64,000 nt of DNA from DATLLN01 sp963720885 (GTDB taxonomy: Bacteria > Actinomycetota > Thermoleophilia > Gaiellales > JAICJC01). The notes beneath the pieces are model-generated. The model had not been told where the DNA came from. It was given only the letters and a program-made list of their open reading frames with translations, and did not search any database. The position numbers and the translations under genes were made by a program. Positions 1 to 9,248 of the stretch are shown one piece after another. Location of the stretch: the NCBI GenBank assembly GCA_963720885.1, contig CAVRGW010000002.1:62001-126000 (forward strand), written 5' to 3'. Position 1 is the first letter of the stretch; each line of letters begins with the position of its first letter.

Positions 1-1
1 C

Positions 2-325
2 GTGATCGACGGCTACCGGAGGGCGCACCCGGACTGGCAGTTCGTCCGCCACGAGGACCTGTCGACCGACCCGCAGGACGGCTTCCGGCGGATCTGCGGC
101 CAGCTCGGCCTGCGCTACGACGGCCCGCTCGAGCGGCGGCTGCTGCTCGATACGGACGCGGCGAACCCGGTGGAGGCGGTCAACGGCACCGCGCACGCGC
201 TGCGGCGCGACAGCCGCGCCAACGTCGCCACCTGGCGGACACGGCTGACCGCGGACGAGATCGAGCGGGTGCGCGCGGCGACCGCGGCCGTCAGCCCGAG
301 GTTCTACGGGGAGGACGAGTGGTAG
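2..325 (+). CDS. Sulfotransferase family protein, C-terminal part
   Basis: The reading frame is open to the left edge, so only about the last 107 residues are present. The segment with FVRHEDLSTDP, followed by a small helical region and a closing RFYGEDEW, matches the C-terminal third of PAPS-dependent sulfotransferases, where an R-x-E-D-L strand precedes the final helices. The P-loop that would prove the family lies outside the window. The next gene, also sulfotransferase-like, starts inside the last codons (7-nt overlap), so the two are probably translated together. Inferred role: sulfating a sugar in exopolysaccharide assembly. Confidence 0.7.
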   Translation: MIDGYRRAHPDWQFVRHEDLSTDPQDGFRRICGQLGLRYDGPLERRLLLDTDAANPVEAVNGTAHALRRDSRANVATWRTRLTADEIERVRAATAAVSPRFYGEDEW

Positions 326-1035
326 CCACGCCGCTGCGCAGGGTCTGGACGAGGAGCGCGGTGGCGTTGGGCAGCCACCCGCGTGCCTACCTGCCGCTCG
401 CTCGCTGGCGCTACCCCGAGAACCTCGTGTTCGGGCCGGACACGGAGATCGTGATCGAGGGCTTCGCCCGCTCGGCCAACAGCTTCGCCGTGAACGCGTT
501 CTGCCTGGCGCAGGGCCGGCCGGTGCAGGTGGCCCACCATCTCCACGCCCCGGCGCAGGTGATGGCCGCCGGTAGGGCAGGCGTCCCGGCCATCGTGCTC
601 GTCCGCGACCCGGAGGCTGCGATCTGCTCGTTCCTTCTGTGGCAGCCCCACCTCCGTGTGCGCGAAGCGGTCAACGCCTACCTTCGCTTCTACCGGCCGC
701 TCGAGGCCATCGAGGACGTGTACGTCGCCGCCACCTTCGAGCAGGTGACCGGCGACTTCGGCGAGGTCATCGACCGGGTCAACGCGCGGTTCGGCAGCTC
801 GTTCCAGCGGTTCGAGCACACGCAGGAGAACGTCGACCGGTGCTTCCAGGAGATCGAGACCAACAGCCGCGGCCAGCGTCACGGCGAGCTCGTCGAGAGC
901 GTCGTCGCCCGCCCGTCCGATGCGCGCAAGGAGCTCAAGCGAGCGGTGCTGGAGCGCTACCTCGAGCAGACGTCGCCCGGCATACGGGCCGAGCTGGACG
1001 CGACTCACGACCATTTCGCGGAGCTGGCTGAGTGA
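319..1035 (+). CDS. Sulfotransferase-like protein
   Basis: A 238-residue protein. Residues 48-56 read GFARSANSF, a variant of the 5'-phosphosulfate loop (usually R-S-G-T). Around residues 90-105 an LVRDP segment followed by S corresponds to the 3'-phosphate binding strand. This makes it a divergent PAPS-dependent sulfotransferase, although the altered loop (A-N in place of G-T) leaves catalysis open. The GTG start overlaps the end of the upstream sulfotransferase gene, and its stop overlaps the flippase start by 4 nt, so it sits inside an operon. Likely acceptor: a cell-surface polysaccharide or its lipid-linked precursor (inference). Confidence 0.65.
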   Translation: MVATPLRRVWTRSAVALGSHPRAYLPLARWRYPENLVFGPDTEIVIEGFARSANSFAVNAFCLAQGRPVQVAHHLHAPAQVMAAGRAGVPAIVLVRDPEAAICSFLLWQPHLRVREAVNAYLRFYRPLEAIEDVYVAATFEQVTGDFGEVIDRVNARFGSSFQRFEHTQENVDRCFQEIETNSRGQRHGELVESVVARPSDARKELKRAVLERYLEQTSPGIRAELDATHDHFAELAE

Positions 1036-2409
1036 GCGCCCAGGCCACCGCGCCGAGCGCCGCCGAGCGGCGGATCAAGTCGCGCATCCTGCGCGGCTCT
1101 GCCTGGGTGTTCCTCGGCCGCCTGGCGAGCATGGCGCTGGGGGTGCTGATCAACGCGCTGCTGGCCCGCATGCTGGGCCGCGACGAGATGGGCGCGTACT
1201 TCGCGGCGACCTCGATCGTGCTGATTGGCAGCACCGTCGCCGGGCTGGGCATGAGCAAGGCGGTCGTCCGGCTGGTCGCCGGATCCCTGGCCACCGATCT
1301 CACCGGGCGCGCACACGACGCCATCCGGGTCACGCTGGGCGTCGGGATCGTCAGCTCGTTGCTCGTGGGGACGACGCTGGCGCTCGGCCCCGGGCGCAAC
1401 CTGGCCGTCTCGATGTTCGGGTCGGAGGCGCTGGCCCAGGCGATGCCGTTCGTCGCCGGCTGGCTGGCCGCCTACACGATGATGACGCTGGTCGCCGAGA
1501 CGTTCCGCGGCTTCAAGCGATTCAAGCACGCGACCCTGTTCAGCGGACTGATCGTCGACGTCTTCTCGTTCGGCGTGTTCGCGCTGCTCTGGCTCTCCGA
1601 CGCACATCCGACGATCTCCGAGGTGATCTTCGTGCTGCTGGCCGTGACCGGCGCGTCGGCGCTGCTGGGCGTGGCGCTGGTCGGCCGCAGGCTGCACAAG
1701 CTGCGGGGCCGTGGCGAGACGGACGTCCGCGAGGTGCTGGGCATCTCGCTGCCGCTGATGGTGGTCACCCTCGCGTCCTTCTTCGTCGGCACCGGCGTCG
1801 ACCTATGGGTGGTCGGCCGGTTCGAAGGGCTCCGCGAGGTCGCACTGTACGGCGCCGCCGCACGGCTGATGTTCCTCGTCCAGATGCCGTTCTACGTGGT
1901 CAGCCAGGTGGTGCCGCCGATCGTCGGCCCAGCTGCACGCGCAGGGACGGCGCCAGGATCTCGAGCGGACGCTCCGTTCGACGGCAACCCTCGCCGCCGG
2001 TCCGGCGGCGATCGTGCTGCTCAGCCTGCTGGTGATCGGCGGCTGGCTGCTCGACCTGGTCTACGGCGCGCCGTTCTACAGCGGCGCGGCGACGGTGCTG
2101 GCGGTGCTCGGCATCGCCCGCCTGATCGACGTCTCCACTGGCCTCTGCGGAGTGGCGCTGAGTATGACCGGCCACCAGCGCGCGCTGATGTGGGTGACGA
2201 TCTTCTCCGCCACCATCAGCCTGGCGCTGGAGCTGGCGCTGGTGCAGCCGTACGGCATCGTCGGCGTGGCCGTCGCGACCTGCATCGCCCAGGCGATCCA
2301 GAATGGCATCCAGCTGGTGATGGCCCGCCGCCGGCTGGGCATCTGGACGCAGGCGGAGTTCTCGCTGCGGCCGTTCATCGACCTGGTGCGGCGGCCGCGT
2401 GGTGCGTGA
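1032..2409 (+). pseudogene. Wzx-like polysaccharide flippase, frameshifted
   Basis: Multi-pass membrane protein of the MATE/Wzx (polysaccharide_synt) type, which moves undecaprenyl-linked repeat units across the membrane. The first frame gives about 298 residues with many hydrophobic helices and VVSQVVPPIV, then becomes arginine-rich nonsense. The true sequence resumes one frame over (QLHAQGRRQDL, then LLSLLVIGGWLLDLVYG) and runs to a stop at 2409. Removing one G at 1926-1927 restores a 458-residue protein, normal for the family. The break may be a sequencing error or a real mutation. It overlaps both neighbours and belongs to the same operon as the sulfotransferases. Confidence 0.8.
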
Positions 2410-3334
2410 GGACCGGGCCCGGCTGCTGCGCTGGGCGGCGAAGACCCGGCGCCGGCACCGGCTGGCGGGCGCGGTGCTGCGCGACGCGGCGCCGATGCTG
2501 CCACGCGCTCCCGACCCGGTCGCGCCGGTGTTCGTGATCGGTGCGCCGCGCTCCGGCACCACCCTCGTGTTCGAGCTGCTCGACCGCTCGCCGGCGCTGG
2601 CGTCGCTGGGCGTCGAGAGCCACCTGCTGTGGGACGCCTTCCACCGCCTGTCCGACCGGGGCGACCACTCGGTGCCGGCGGCGGCCGTCACCGACCGCGA
2701 GCGCCGTGCCCTGTCCTGGGCGATCCGGCGGATCGCCGGCGACCGCACCTACCTGGACAAGTACCCCCGGCTCTGCCTCCGCGTCCCCTACCTGGCCGCG
2801 CTCTACCCCGACGCGCGTTTCGTGCACGTCGTCCGCGATGGGCGGGCGGTGACCTCGTCGCTGATCACGGCATGGCGGACGCCCGGGCGCTTCGGACTGG
2901 GAACCCGGCTGCCGGTGCCGCTCGAGATCGACGGGTACGACGGCGACACATGGCGCTTCCTCGTTCCACCGGGCTGGCGCGAATACGCGCAGGGCGCGAC
3001 GCTGGCCGAGGTCTGTGCGTTTCAGTGGTCGGCCGCGAATCAGGCCGTGCTGGCCGCCCGGGCCGGGATGCCCGACGAGAGCTGGACGGAGATCCGCTAC
3101 GAACAGCTGGTGTCCGATCCAGCCGTAACGATGTCGGCGGTCATGGAGCGCCTCGGGATCCCCGTCGACGACGTCGTCGAGGCGGCCGCCGGAATGGGAT
3201 CGTCCGTCACGCGAACGGCAGTCACGGCGCCGCGGGCGGACAAATGGCGGGACGAGAACCCGGACGAGATCGCGTCCGTTCTCGACCGGTTGGAGCCGGT
3301 GATGGCGCAGCTCGGATACTCCACTCTGGCCTGA
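2399..3334 (+). CDS. Sulfotransferase family protein
   Basis: A 311-residue PAPS-dependent sulfotransferase. The 5'-phosphosulfate loop GAPRSGTT is at residues 48-55, and the 3'-phosphate strand VHVVRDGRAVTSSL lies near residue 142. A further R-Y-E-Q-L segment comes before the C-terminal helices. Length and motif order fit the Sulfotransfer_1/3 families. The start (GTG 2399 or GTG 2402) lies inside the last codons of the flippase gene, so expression is probably coupled. It is the last gene of the plus-strand polysaccharide operon; 110 nt separate it from the next gene. Confidence 0.85.
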   Translation: MVREDRARLLRWAAKTRRRHRLAGAVLRDAAPMLPRAPDPVAPVFVIGAPRSGTTLVFELLDRSPALASLGVESHLLWDAFHRLSDRGDHSVPAAAVTDRERRALSWAIRRIAGDRTYLDKYPRLCLRVPYLAALYPDARFVHVVRDGRAVTSSLITAWRTPGRFGLGTRLPVPLEIDGYDGDTWRFLVPPGWREYAQGATLAEVCAFQWSAANQAVLAARAGMPDESWTEIRYEQLVSDPAVTMSAVMERLGIPVDDVVEAAAGMGSSVTRTAVTAPRADKWRDENPDEIASVLDRLEPVMAQLGYSTLA

Positions 3335-3444
3335 CAACGTCGTCCAAAGTGGAGACGGATCACCCCCTTCCGCGTGATTCGGGAACCGGTCAAGGTCGTC
3401 GATGATCCTGATCGGGTCATTTTTCCGAAGTATCAGGGGGATGA

Positions 3445-4944
3445 ATGTTTCACTCTGGGTTCGCACAGCGAAGCCTGCGTGGCCGGCGCTTGACGACGGT
3501 CATCGGGGGATTGCTCTGCGTCACCGCGTTCGCAGCGGTGACGTTCGCCGGAAGGCCGTCGGCCGCAGGTGCAACGGCGTGCACCGGCGTCGACGTCGCG
3601 CCGAGCCAGGACCTCGTGCAGGCCGTGTCCGATCGGCCAGAGAACACGACGTTCTGCCTCCAGTCGGGCGTCTACCACATCACCACGCCGGTCAAGCCGC
3701 GCAGCGGTGATTCGCTGATCGGCCAGGAGGGCACCGTGATCGACGGCAGCCGGCCGGTTTCGAACTGGACCCAGCAGGGCTCGGTGTGGGTCTCGTCCGG
3801 CCAGACATGGGGCCCGACCCGGAACATGGGCGGGTGGGGCTCAATCGTCATGGAGTACCCGCAGGCCCAGTTCGCCGACGACCTGTTCCTGGACAATCAG
3901 GGCCTCTGGAAGACCGGAGCCAAGGTCAATGGCAAGGTGTTCGGCAGTCCCGCGAGCGCCGTCGGCCCGGGCGACTACTTCATCGACTACGACACCAACA
4001 CGGTGTACCTCGGGACGGACCCGACGGGCCACCAGGTCGACGTCACGGCGTCGCTGGATGGCATCGCGAGCACCGCCACCAACGTCACCATCTCCGGCAT
4101 CGAGGTTCGCAAGATGGCCGGGAGCGGGATCGTCAGTCTCGGCAATGGCTGGATCATCTCGGGCAACAATGCGTGGGGCAACCACGTGGCGGGTATCACG
4201 GGTAACTTCGGCGCCCAGGTGCTGAGCAACCACGCGCATCACAACGGCGAATATGGCATCAACGGCCGCGGCGATTACATCGTGGTGTCCGGCAACGAGG
4301 TCGACCACAACGACATTGCGGAGTTCGGCTCGGCCGAAGGCGGCTGCTCCGGGGCCGGCGGATCAAAGTGGGTCAACTCAGCGCACCTGACGGTCACCGA
4401 CAACAACTACCACGACAACCTGTGCACCGGCATCTGGCTCGACATCCTCGACAATTATGTCGTCATCAGGAACAACGTCACCGAGCGGAACGATGGTGAC
4501 GGCATCCGAGTCGAGGTCAGCTACAACATCCGAATCCGCGGCAATACCTCGCGTGACAACACCCGCGGCGGCATCGTGGTGCTCAACACGCCGAACGTCC
4601 GCATCGGCTACAACACCGTGTCGGGCAATGCGAACGAGATCACGCTGGGCAACACCGGCCGCAGGGATCCGGTATCCGCCCTGGGGTCGCACGAGCTGCG
4701 CAACGCCTACGTCCATCACAACGTCGTCACGCTCGGCGCCAACGAGGTGACCGGCCTCCGCGAGGCGGAGTCGCCGATGCAGATGGGCGTGTTCAACAGC
4801 TGGGGCAACCGGTTCGTCGCCAACCGCTACACGATTCCGTCGGCCACATCGCGCATGTTCCTCTGGAACGGCACCCGCGTGAACTGGACGCAGTGGATCG
4901 GCGCCGGCAACGACGCCAGCGGCTCCGCGGCCATCGCTTCATAA
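3445..4944 (+). CDS. Secreted right-handed beta-helix protein (PbH1 repeats)
   Basis: A 499-residue protein with an N-terminal signal peptide (charged RSLRGRR, hydrophobic stretch, cleavage near residue 41). The body consists of repeated short strands of the type NVTISGIEV, NYVVIRNNVTERN and NIRIRGNTSRDN, the parallel beta-helix fold of pectate-lyase-like enzymes and alginate epimerases. A purine-rich site AGGGGG lies just before ATG 3445. It is paralogous to the gene at 5068 along its whole length. The fold and the setting suggest a lyase, epimerase or binding protein acting on the exported polysaccharide. No catalytic residues can be assigned with certainty. Confidence 0.75.
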   Translation: MFHSGFAQRSLRGRRLTTVIGGLLCVTAFAAVTFAGRPSAAGATACTGVDVAPSQDLVQAVSDRPENTTFCLQSGVYHITTPVKPRSGDSLIGQEGTVIDGSRPVSNWTQQGSVWVSSGQTWGPTRNMGGWGSIVMEYPQAQFADDLFLDNQGLWKTGAKVNGKVFGSPASAVGPGDYFIDYDTNTVYLGTDPTGHQVDVTASLDGIASTATNVTISGIEVRKMAGSGIVSLGNGWIISGNNAWGNHVAGITGNFGAQVLSNHAHHNGEYGINGRGDYIVVSGNEVDHNDIAEFGSAEGGCSGAGGSKWVNSAHLTVTDNNYHDNLCTGIWLDILDNYVVIRNNVTERNDGDGIRVEVSYNIRIRGNTSRDNTRGGIVVLNTPNVRIGYNTVSGNANEITLGNTGRRDPVSALGSHELRNAYVHHNVVTLGANEVTGLREAESPMQMGVFNSWGNRFVANRYTIPSATSRMFLWNGTRVNWTQWIGAGNDASGSAAIAS

Positions 4945-4960
4945 TCGGTCGCATCACCCT

Positions 4961-4997
4961 GGCGGGGGATCCCGGCTGCGGCCGCCGATCCCCCGCC
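4961..4997. terminator. Perfect 11-bp hairpin between beta-helix genes
   Basis: GGCGGGGGATC (4961-4971) pairs perfectly with GATCCCCCGCC (4987-4997) around a 15-nt loop. It lies 17 nt after the stop of the first beta-helix gene and 70 nt before the second. No U-run follows, so it could be an actinobacterial-type terminator, an mRNA-stabilising stem or a leader element. Its right arm is part of a motif, GATCCCCCGCCCGGG, found upstream of three other genes in the window. Confidence 0.5.
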
Positions 4998-5067
4998 CGG
5001 GTGACTCCGCCCTCAGGGCCCCTGCCGATACCGAGGCTGTCGCACAAACGACAAGAGGGGTCTTGTC

Positions 5068-6534
5068 ATGTTGACGAAGCGCATTACTCGTAGAGGCCTC
5101 GCGGGCCTCTGCGTCATCGGGACGCTCTGCGCGTCCACCGGAACCACGCCGTCCGCCGCGGACGCCTGCACCGGCGTTGCGATCCGCCCGGGGATGAGCA
5201 TCCCCAACACGGTCGACGCGGCACCCGCGGGCACGACGTTCTGCGTTGCCCCCGGCCTCTACCGGGTGGGTCGCACCATCGTCCCGAAGGCCGGCGACTC
5301 GCTGGTCGCCCCGCAGGGCGGCGTCACGTTCAACGGCGCGCGGGCGATCACGTCCTGGCGCCAGAGCGGCAAGGCGTGGGTCGCGTCCGGTCGCACCCAG
5401 GCCCCCACCGTCAACTTCGGCGGTTGGGGAGACCCGACCATGAAGTACCCGCAGGCCCGCTACTCGGACGATGTCTTCATCGACGGCAACATGCTGTGGA
5501 AGGTTGGAGTCCGCGTCAACGGGCACATCTACGGCGAGACCGCCGGCACCGTCGGACGGGGCGAGTACTTCGTCAACTACGACAAGAACACGATCACCCT
5601 CGGATCGAACCCCAGGGGCCATCTGGTCGAGCAGGCGTTCACGCCGGGCGGGATCGACTCCGCGGCCAACGACGTCACCGTCTCCGGGTTGACCGTGCAG
5701 CAGATGGCCGGCGACGGCATCGATGCGCGCGGCCAGCGCTGGCACATCATAGGCAACGTCGTGCGCATGAACCACGTCACCGGAATCAACCTGGGAGACA
5801 ACGCCGTCGTCCAGGACAACGTCGTGAACAAGAACGGGCAGTACGGCATCGCCGGCCCCAGCCACGGCGCGCTGGTCGACGGGAATACGGTCGCCTACAA
5901 CAACGCCGCCCGGTTCTCCACGTCGGACGGCCGGTGCTCCGGCGCGGGTGGGTCGAAGTTCGCGGCGACCACCGACCTGATGGTCTCGAACAACATCTAC
6001 CACGACAACTACTGCAACGGCATCTGGATCGATGTCGCCTCGAACAACGTGACGCTGGACGGCAACCAGAGCTACCGCAACACGGCCGACGGCATCCGCG
6101 AGGAGGTCAGCTACAACCTGACCGTCCACGGCAACAACGTCCACGACAACGGCCGCGGCGGCATCTCGATCCTGGACTCGCCGAACACCCAGATCTCGGA
6201 CAACACCGTGTCCGGAAACGCCGGCTACCAGATCATCCTGCACCAGCACCATCGCACCGACCCGGTGTCGCCGCTCGGTCCGCACGAGCTGCGCAACGCA
6301 TCGGTCACCGGCAACCAGATCTACCTGGGCACGTCGAAGATCGTCGGGGCGTTCAACAGCGACAGCCCCAAGCAGATGGATCTGTTCACGTCCTGGAACA
6401 CCGTCTGGTCGGGCAACACGTATCACGTCGCGACGGCCGGCCAGCGCTCGTTCGCCTGGATGAGCCAGCGGCTCACCTTCGCCGCCTGGCAGGGCTACGG
6501 GCTGGACACCGGCGGATCGCTCGTCGTGGGCTGA
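5068..6534 (+). CDS. Secreted right-handed beta-helix protein, paralogue
   Basis: A 488-residue paralogue of the preceding gene product. It has a signal peptide ending near residue 31 (TTPSAADA) and the same N-terminal core (CTGV, T-T-F-C, GDSL) followed by PbH1-type repeats such as NDVTVSGLTV and NNVTLDGNQSYRN. Both proteins share the block GRCSGAGGSKF or its close variant and the segment DPVSxLGxHELRNA, so they arose by duplication. A strong ribosome site (AGAGGGGT) precedes ATG 5068. Probable extracellular polysaccharide-acting or polysaccharide-binding protein; the activity is not provable from sequence. Its stop abuts the stop of the convergent sulfotransferase gene. Confidence 0.75.
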   Translation: MLTKRITRRGLAGLCVIGTLCASTGTTPSAADACTGVAIRPGMSIPNTVDAAPAGTTFCVAPGLYRVGRTIVPKAGDSLVAPQGGVTFNGARAITSWRQSGKAWVASGRTQAPTVNFGGWGDPTMKYPQARYSDDVFIDGNMLWKVGVRVNGHIYGETAGTVGRGEYFVNYDKNTITLGSNPRGHLVEQAFTPGGIDSAANDVTVSGLTVQQMAGDGIDARGQRWHIIGNVVRMNHVTGINLGDNAVVQDNVVNKNGQYGIAGPSHGALVDGNTVAYNNAARFSTSDGRCSGAGGSKFAATTDLMVSNNIYHDNYCNGIWIDVASNNVTLDGNQSYRNTADGIREEVSYNLTVHGNNVHDNGRGGISILDSPNTQISDNTVSGNAGYQIILHQHHRTDPVSPLGPHELRNASVTGNQIYLGTSKIVGAFNSDSPKQMDLFTSWNTVWSGNTYHVATAGQRSFAWMSQRLTFAAWQGYGLDTGGSLVVG

Positions 6535-7365
6535 TCAGCGGGCGCCGGCGGCGCGCTGCTGGATCTTCTTGGGCACGGTGTAGGTGACGGTCGCCCAGGG
6601 CCGGTACAGCATGTTTCGCCGGCGGAACCGCGCCATGCAGCCGTCGAATCCCTCGTCTGCTGCGATCTGCTCGTCCAGGCGCCCGGCGGCCCAGTCGTAG
6701 AGCGATCGGTCGAGCTGGTTCATGCGGTCGATCAGCTCGAGCGTGGCGGGCGGCACGGGCTCGCGCCTGCCCCCCACCTTCGCCTTCACATACGAGAGCT
6801 TCGACCAGCCGAACTGCCGCGCCAGCGCGACCAGCGACTCGTCGAACCGCTCCGTCAGCGCGACCGTGCCGAAGTGCTGCTCGACGTTGCGCCGGGCCAG
6901 GTCGAGCAGTTCCGGCGGGTTCTCGCCGTAGGCCATCTCCACATTGCCGGCGAGCGCACGGGTCTGACTGTTATTCATCTCCTGGGCGAGGCCGCTCTCG
7001 ATGTACTCGGCCATGGTCATCCTGCTCGCCGCATCGTGGTGCCGATGGCCGGGCGTCCGGCGCACGTACGCGTACTGGGAGATCACCAGGCTCCGCGGCT
7101 CGCGCAGGATGGTGATGTAGGTGGACGGCCGCGGAACGTGCTCGTGCAGGCCGAACACCGTATGGCCAACGATCAGCCGAGGCGCGGCGCGCTGTGCCTC
7201 GGGCAGCGCGGCGAACTCGGCGATCGTCTCCTCACGCGGCCGGCGGACGGCGCGGACGACCAGCACCTGGGAGTCCGGATAATGGCGGCGGAGGATCTTG
7301 CGCAGCGTCGTCCCACCGGTCTTGCCGATGTGCAGGAAGATGACGGTGGGGTCTGCCGCAGTCAT
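6535..7365 (-). CDS. Sulfotransferase family 2-like protein
   Basis: A 276-residue protein starting with IFLHIGKTGGTTLRKIL (residues 9-25), the 5'-phosphosulfate loop typical of the Sulfotransfer_2 group (eukaryotic heparan and chondroitin enzymes and bacterial relatives). ITILREPRSLVISQY near residue 85 supplies the 3'-phosphate strand. It is the last gene of the seven-gene minus-strand operon and begins directly after the stop of the preceding sulfotransferase gene. It differs in subfamily from the other sulfotransferases of the locus, which suggests a different acceptor position or sugar (inference). Confidence 0.85.
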   Translation of the reverse strand: MTAADPTVIFLHIGKTGGTTLRKILRRHYPDSQVLVVRAVRRPREETIAEFAALPEAQRAAPRLIVGHTVFGLHEHVPRPSTYITILREPRSLVISQYAYVRRTPGHRHHDAASRMTMAEYIESGLAQEMNNSQTRALAGNVEMAYGENPPELLDLARRNVEQHFGTVALTERFDESLVALARQFGWSKLSYVKAKVGGRREPVPPATLELIDRMNQLDRSLYDWAAGRLDEQIAADEGFDGCMARFRRRNMLYRPWATVTYTVPKKIQQRAAGAR

Positions 7366-8334
7366 CTAGAAGGGCTGCGCCTGCCGGGCCATCGCCTGCT
7401 TCTCGAGCTCGCGGGAGCTCGGCTGGAGCAGCCGGTGGGCGGCACGCACCTGGAACTTGCCGTGCACCCGCCTGGCGATGTCCGAGCCCAGCTTCTGCGG
7501 CCCTCGCGGCAGATCGTCGACCTGGCGCATCAGGTCGTCGTAGTCGTACCCCATCTCCTGCAGGCGCACCGGGCCCAGCCGCTCCAGATAGCGGCGGCAC
7601 CAGCTGCGGCGAAGCGCGGTGCCCATCGTCCTGTGCCATTTGGTCAGCGGCTCGGGACTGACGGCGCTATAGGCGGTCACGCCGGTGCGGTCGCGCATCC
7701 GACCGCGCAGCGCCTCGTCGCTCATCCCCTCGGCCTCCGAGGGATCGAGCCCCAGGAACTCGAACACCCGCGCCATCTCGCCGTCGGTGTCGGCCACCAC
7801 GTCCTCGTACCGCAGCGTGATGCAGCGGGGGTCGTTGGGGCGGGCCGCGGCGACCATGAACTCGAGGCCGTCCTCGAGGTCGAGTGCGTACTTGTCGAGG
7901 TTCCAGTTGCCGCGGCCGAACGAGTCGACGATCGACGCCGCAACGGCCAGCGGCTGCCGCCACAGGAAGATGAACTTGCCGTCCGGGAACAGCTCCATGA
8001 TCTCGTGGACGACCAGGTGGTATCGCGGAGTCTTGTCGAGGAAATACCGCTCTCCGTCGGCGGCCGCGGTGTACAGCGCCGTGGCGAACTCGCGCAGCTC
8101 GAACAGGTACTCCTCGCGTCCGCCCCGCATCTGGGCGGTGAAGTCCTCGATAGCACGGACGGCGACGCGGTGGCCGTACTCCGTGTACGCGCCCGGGCGC
8201 CGCAGCGTGTACAGCAGCGGCAACAGGATCCACGGCTCGGACGTGGTCGCCACCTGCGGGTGGCCGGCGATCAGCCGCTGGACGAGCGTCGAGCCCGACC
8301 GCGGCAGCGAGAACAGAAAGACCGGCTCGCTCAC
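7366..8334 (-). CDS. Sulfotransferase family protein
   Basis: A 322-residue PAPS-dependent sulfotransferase. FLFSLPRSGSTLVQRL at residues 6-21 is the phosphosulfate loop and FIFLWRQPLAVAASIVDSF near residue 125 the 3'-phosphate site. A R-Y-E-D segment follows near residue 173. The C-terminal 60 residues are basic. The ATG overlaps the stop of the upstream glycosyltransferase by 4 nt (ATGA), a sign of translational coupling within the polysaccharide operon. Confidence 0.85.
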   Translation of the reverse strand: MSEPVFLFSLPRSGSTLVQRLIAGHPQVATTSEPWILLPLLYTLRRPGAYTEYGHRVAVRAIEDFTAQMRGGREEYLFELREFATALYTAAADGERYFLDKTPRYHLVVHEIMELFPDGKFIFLWRQPLAVAASIVDSFGRGNWNLDKYALDLEDGLEFMVAAARPNDPRCITLRYEDVVADTDGEMARVFEFLGLDPSEAEGMSDEALRGRMRDRTGVTAYSAVSPEPLTKWHRTMGTALRRSWCRRYLERLGPVRLQEMGYDYDDLMRQVDDLPRGPQKLGSDIARRVHGKFQVRAAHRLLQPSSRELEKQAMARQAQPF

Positions 8335-9248
8335 TCGCCGCCCCTGCCATAGGCGCCGGCCAGCAGCAGGCGGCAGCCGTCCGCGCCGCCGGGATCGTCG
8401 AACCAGCGCAGGTTGGTGCCGCGCAGGCGGCGGGCCCGCAGCTGCCGGACGTACGCGCCATCGGTGAGCTTGCGAACGCCGTGGCCGACGTGGCCCAGCT
8501 TGCGGGCGCGGAAGGCGCCGTAGCGGTCGCGCATCATGTCGTACTCGCGGCCGAACCCGTCGTCCTCGTTCAGCCGCTGCATGAACCCGCGCGTCTCGGT
8601 CGCCGTCACCCGCGTGTCGTGCGCCCGGAAGGCGCCGACCGGCATGGGGACGTGGCTGAAGCTGCTGCCGTCGTCCAGCAGCCGCAGGTACAGATCCCAG
8701 TCCATCATCCGCCTCATCGAGACGTCGATCGGGTCCGGCCCGACCGCGTCGCGGCGCACGATCGACGAGACGCTGGAGATGAAGCAGCCGTACGACCGGA
8801 GGATCGAGGGGCTGAACCCGTGCTGCGGGACGAGCCGGGTCAGCCGGCCGTTCGCGTCGACGAACGCCGTGTCGCCGTAGACCACGTCGGCGCCGCTGCG
8901 GTCGCCCTCCTCGACCAGCGAGACCAGCCCGCCGGGGAGGTAGAACTCGTCGGCGTTCAGCCAGGCGATCCAGCGGCCGGTGGCCAGCGCGAACGCGCGG
9001 TTCAGGGCGTCGGACTGGCCGCCGTCCTTCTCGGACCGCCAGACGATCGCGTCGCCGTAGCTCTCCAGCAGATCGACCGTGCCGTCGGTCGAGCCGCCGT
9101 CCTGCACGATCAGTTCGATCACCGGCAGGTGCGAGGTGGCGGGATCGTCCGTCCGCCCCTGCTGCAGGACGCTCTCGATCCCGTCGCGGAGGAAGTGTGC
9201 ATAGCCGTAGCTCGGCACCAGGACGGAGATGTCGGGCACAGCATTCAT
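8331..9248 (-). CDS. Glycosyltransferase family 2
   Basis: A 305-residue GT-A glycosyltransferase. It opens with ISVLVPSYGYAHFLRDGIES, carries the nucleotide-sugar region VQDGGSTDGT and the metal-binding type segment WLNADEFY, and then DWDLYLRLLDDGS. These are the hallmarks of GT2 enzymes that add a sugar to a lipid-linked acceptor on the cytoplasmic side. ATG 9248 was chosen because it overlaps the upstream stop by 4 nt and starts the GT2 fold immediately. The frame stays open further upstream but would add about 95 unrelated residues. Confidence 0.85.
   Translation of the reverse strand: MNAVPDISVLVPSYGYAHFLRDGIESVLQQGRTDDPATSHLPVIELIVQDGGSTDGTVDLLESYGDAIVWRSEKDGGQSDALNRAFALATGRWIAWLNADEFYLPGGLVSLVEEGDRSGADVVYGDTAFVDANGRLTRLVPQHGFSPSILRSYGCFISSVSSIVRRDAVGPDPIDVSMRRMMDWDLYLRLLDDGSSFSHVPMPVGAFRAHDTRVTATETRGFMQRLNEDDGFGREYDMMRDRYGAFRARKLGHVGHGVRKLTDGAYVRQLRARRLRGTNLRWFDDPGGADGCRLLLAGAYGRGGE

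Noticed and set aside
304..1014. Long open frame on the minus strand opposite the second sulfotransferase gene
   Set aside because: It is rich in Arg, Asp and Val without motifs and mirrors a well supported gene; typical of GC-rich antisense frames.
4954..6426. 490-residue frame antisense to the second beta-helix gene
   Set aside because: Composition is dominated by Val, Asp and Arg, with no domain, and the sense strand carries a signal peptide and repeats.
6874..8352. 492-residue plus-strand frame across two sulfotransferase genes
   Set aside because: It has no conserved motif; both minus-strand genes show phosphosulfate-binding loops.
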